Assembly: GCA_031213475.1 (NCBI GenBank)
Contig: JARUPZ010000019.1
Span: forward strand, 5,187,896 to 5,251,895
Direction: 5' to 3'
DNA length: 64,000 nucleotides
DNA from: Nereocystis luetkeana
Taxonomy: Eukaryota > Sar > Phaeophyceae > Laminariales > Laminariaceae
Shown here: one piece after another, positions 59,601-62,600 of the stretch
How positions within the stretch are numbered: the stretch's first letter is position 1
How the letters are laid out: the number at the start of each line of letters is the position of its first letter
Notes under the pieces: model-generated
Databases searched by the model: none
What the model saw: the letters and a program-made list of their open reading frames with translations, nothing else
Told to the model about the DNA's origin: nothing
Program-made: the position numbers and the translations under genes

Positions 59601-62600
59601 TTATTTTGGGAAGGTTAATTTTCTGAAGAGAAAAAGACGTCGTCGTACTTTGCGCGGTGCCCCCCCCCCCCCCCCCGCCCCGCCGCTTCAGTAGTACCGT
59701 GGTGTGAGCACTTACCAACCACATGGCACATACATTCTTGGGTAGTAGGGTCGACAGGAGCAAAGCCTTCATCTGGTGATGTAGACCTTCAAACAGTTCT
59801 TGCGAAGAAAAGCGTGCCCGTCCACGAGCAGTGTCAACCTCCCGCCAGCGCTGCGTCTTATCGTTTTCGTCTTCGCCCCGCCCGCGCTGCGACGGGGTCT
59901 GGGCAGCCTGGCGACACTTCCGACGCCTTGGGAATTGCCGGCTCGGACGCCCTCGTGCTCAACGGCTCAACCATCCGGAGAGTGTCGACTTTTCCTTCTC
60001 AGGCGGCGAACCTGTCCCTGCTTGGCGGCCGCGGTGGCGACACGGTCGAGACACAAACGTCGGGGCTATCGGGTTTTTCGCTGCGTGGCGGTGATGATGG
60101 GTCGTCGCCGGTGGTGGTCGACTGTTCGGAGGCCCCTGTCGTCGAGAATGTTACGGCGACCGCTTTTGCGGGAGAATACGGCGCGGGACAAAGAATATAT
60201 TTCCAGGTGTGATACGGGGGGGAGTGTAATCTGACCGCCCTGGACTTATGGTGCTCCGTGAATTGTTTTTATTCGCAACTGTATCACCGTAGTTGGGGCT
60301 TTTTTTTGTCAAGAGCATGCGGGGTTCTGATTACTACGTACGGGAGGGGGCATACATAATAATCAGAACCCACAATGGACTCAAAAACCACTTATCCTCC
60401 TATGTTCATGAACCGTACTTGGTTCTGAATACTACAGTGAGTTCCCCGAAATAGCATAGCTGGACTTTTTTGGGGGCTATTTTTTCGAAGATAGGCGGGC
60501 ACCATATTTGGGGTGGGGGGAGGGGTGGGGGGCGGGGCGTACTCGTTTTCTTGCTTGTCTTAGCCATGTGATCATTGACCACGAACCCCTTTCGAGACGG
60601 AGCGGGGGGGGGAGAAGCGTTAGCATTCTCGCTTTGTGCTCCTATACATGTATCAAGTAGATAGCAGAAAAATAAGAAAACACATGCAATAATGGATATA
60701 GGTCTACTGGCGACCCCCCCCCCCTCTCCGCCGTCACGGAGGGCATGTAACGCACGAGGGGTTGGGGTCTAGGAAATGGAGGTGCTCAAAACCAATGACA
60801 GATGGTACGTACGCGATGAGCACACAGAATACCGTATCTTATAAAACCGCCATACCTGGTATTAATAGTACATAGGCCCCGTGTATTCATGGTGACAGAT
60901 GGTACGTACGCGATAAGCACACAGAATACCGTATCTTATAAAACCGCCATACCTGGTATTAATAGTACATAGGCCCCGTGTATTCATGGTCGCATTCACA
61001 CTGCGTGTGAATAGCGCGACCCGCTGGTGATGATGCCGTGATGAGTTGTTCTGCGAGCGTTAATCTGTGGTAAAACAAAAAATAGCTCGATTAGCAATCC
61101 GACAACCTTTTTCTCTCTCTTAGCATACGCGCAGTGACAAAACGAGCTGTTGTGCGGTATAGGCCTTAAAAATAGGACTCTGAACCCGACGAAGGTTAAT
61201 CTGGCACCACGATGGCTGGCTTCGCCAACTGAGGGCCAAATCGCATGTTTCTGTTCGGAAGAAACAGCTTGTTATGTTTTCCACCAGACACTATACTTCT
61301 ATATATATGTACAGCATGAGCTTCAGCGTTGACCAACTCAAAAACACTCCCACGACGAAGAATAAATCTGCCGCATCAAGTCGTCGTCGCTTAAACAACT
61401 CGTACCATAGTTTGGGATTATATCGAGACCTCTCTGATGCGATCAGCCGGAGACTCTCACTGCACTCTGGGCTACTACCCCCGCGTTGACTCCACGGCAC
61501 AAGCAACGCGGCACCTTCGCCGCAGAGAGTAGCTGCTCCGGTGAAATAATTGAGCACCGAACCAGAACAGGTTCCAGGTTCCAGGTTCCACATGAAATCG
61601 CCTACGACATATATATACGTATGTTTATGTATCTAAACTACGTTGACCCGTGTTACGTGCACGCGCACTTCTTGTTACGTATTTTCAATCCGCTTAAAAG
61701 GTCTCCTTCTCCGGCGATGTGATAGTGGACGATGGCGGGTCCCCTCTTGTGCTTCTGGAGACCGGGACGACGGACACCCCCGGGACGTTCTACACAGGGA
61801 ACGGAACGTCCGTGCTCACCTTTCGCTCAACCGTCCAGGTTCGATTGCGTAGCATACACGCAGACATGAGCTTCGTTTTTTTGTTGGGGAGTTTTTTTCA
61901 TGGGGCAGTCAGTATCGGTTCTCTCGTGAGAGAACAGACTATTAAGAAATGTAAGTATCCAATAGCCTGTACGTATCTACATATATAAATATATTTAAAT
62001 GAATGAAATAAAGTAGGTCGCCTACGGTGGGTCGCTCGACGTCTGTCAGATACTGTGAGAAAATCTGCCCCTTTCTCGCTCCGCCAGGTTAAGAATGCTG
62101 AGCTTAACTATTTTAGAGCAAGCTGCTGTCAGTCCCGTTTTGGGGACTAACCAGTCAAATTATAGGTAATGTGTGCCCAAAACAGAACTACAGCTTGCCC
62201 TAAAAGGGTTAATACCTCATTTCAGGTTTGTCACGAGAGGGCCGATACGGCGGTATATGTTAAGCCCTGTGAGCAAGGCCCACGCTCCATTTGTCGCTTG
62301 TAGGGGTTTCACAAATGTGACGGCGTGTTTTTGTGCGCCCTTCAGAAGAGAGCACACGAATGCCGTGCGTGGCTTCTGAATGCACCCTGTATAAGCGCGA
62401 TATGAATGAAGGCACTACTTATATACCAGGGGGGGGGGGTAAGAGACCTGTGACCATGCGCTTTGTTAAGAATGCCGCAAAGGGTTCATGAAACCCCACA
62501 CGAGTTGAGCTGGAAATGAAAATTTGATGTTGTATAATGTTAGCATAGAACGACTACTGTAGCTGGTAGCATGATAGTAGTACGTACGTAGTTTTTCGTT

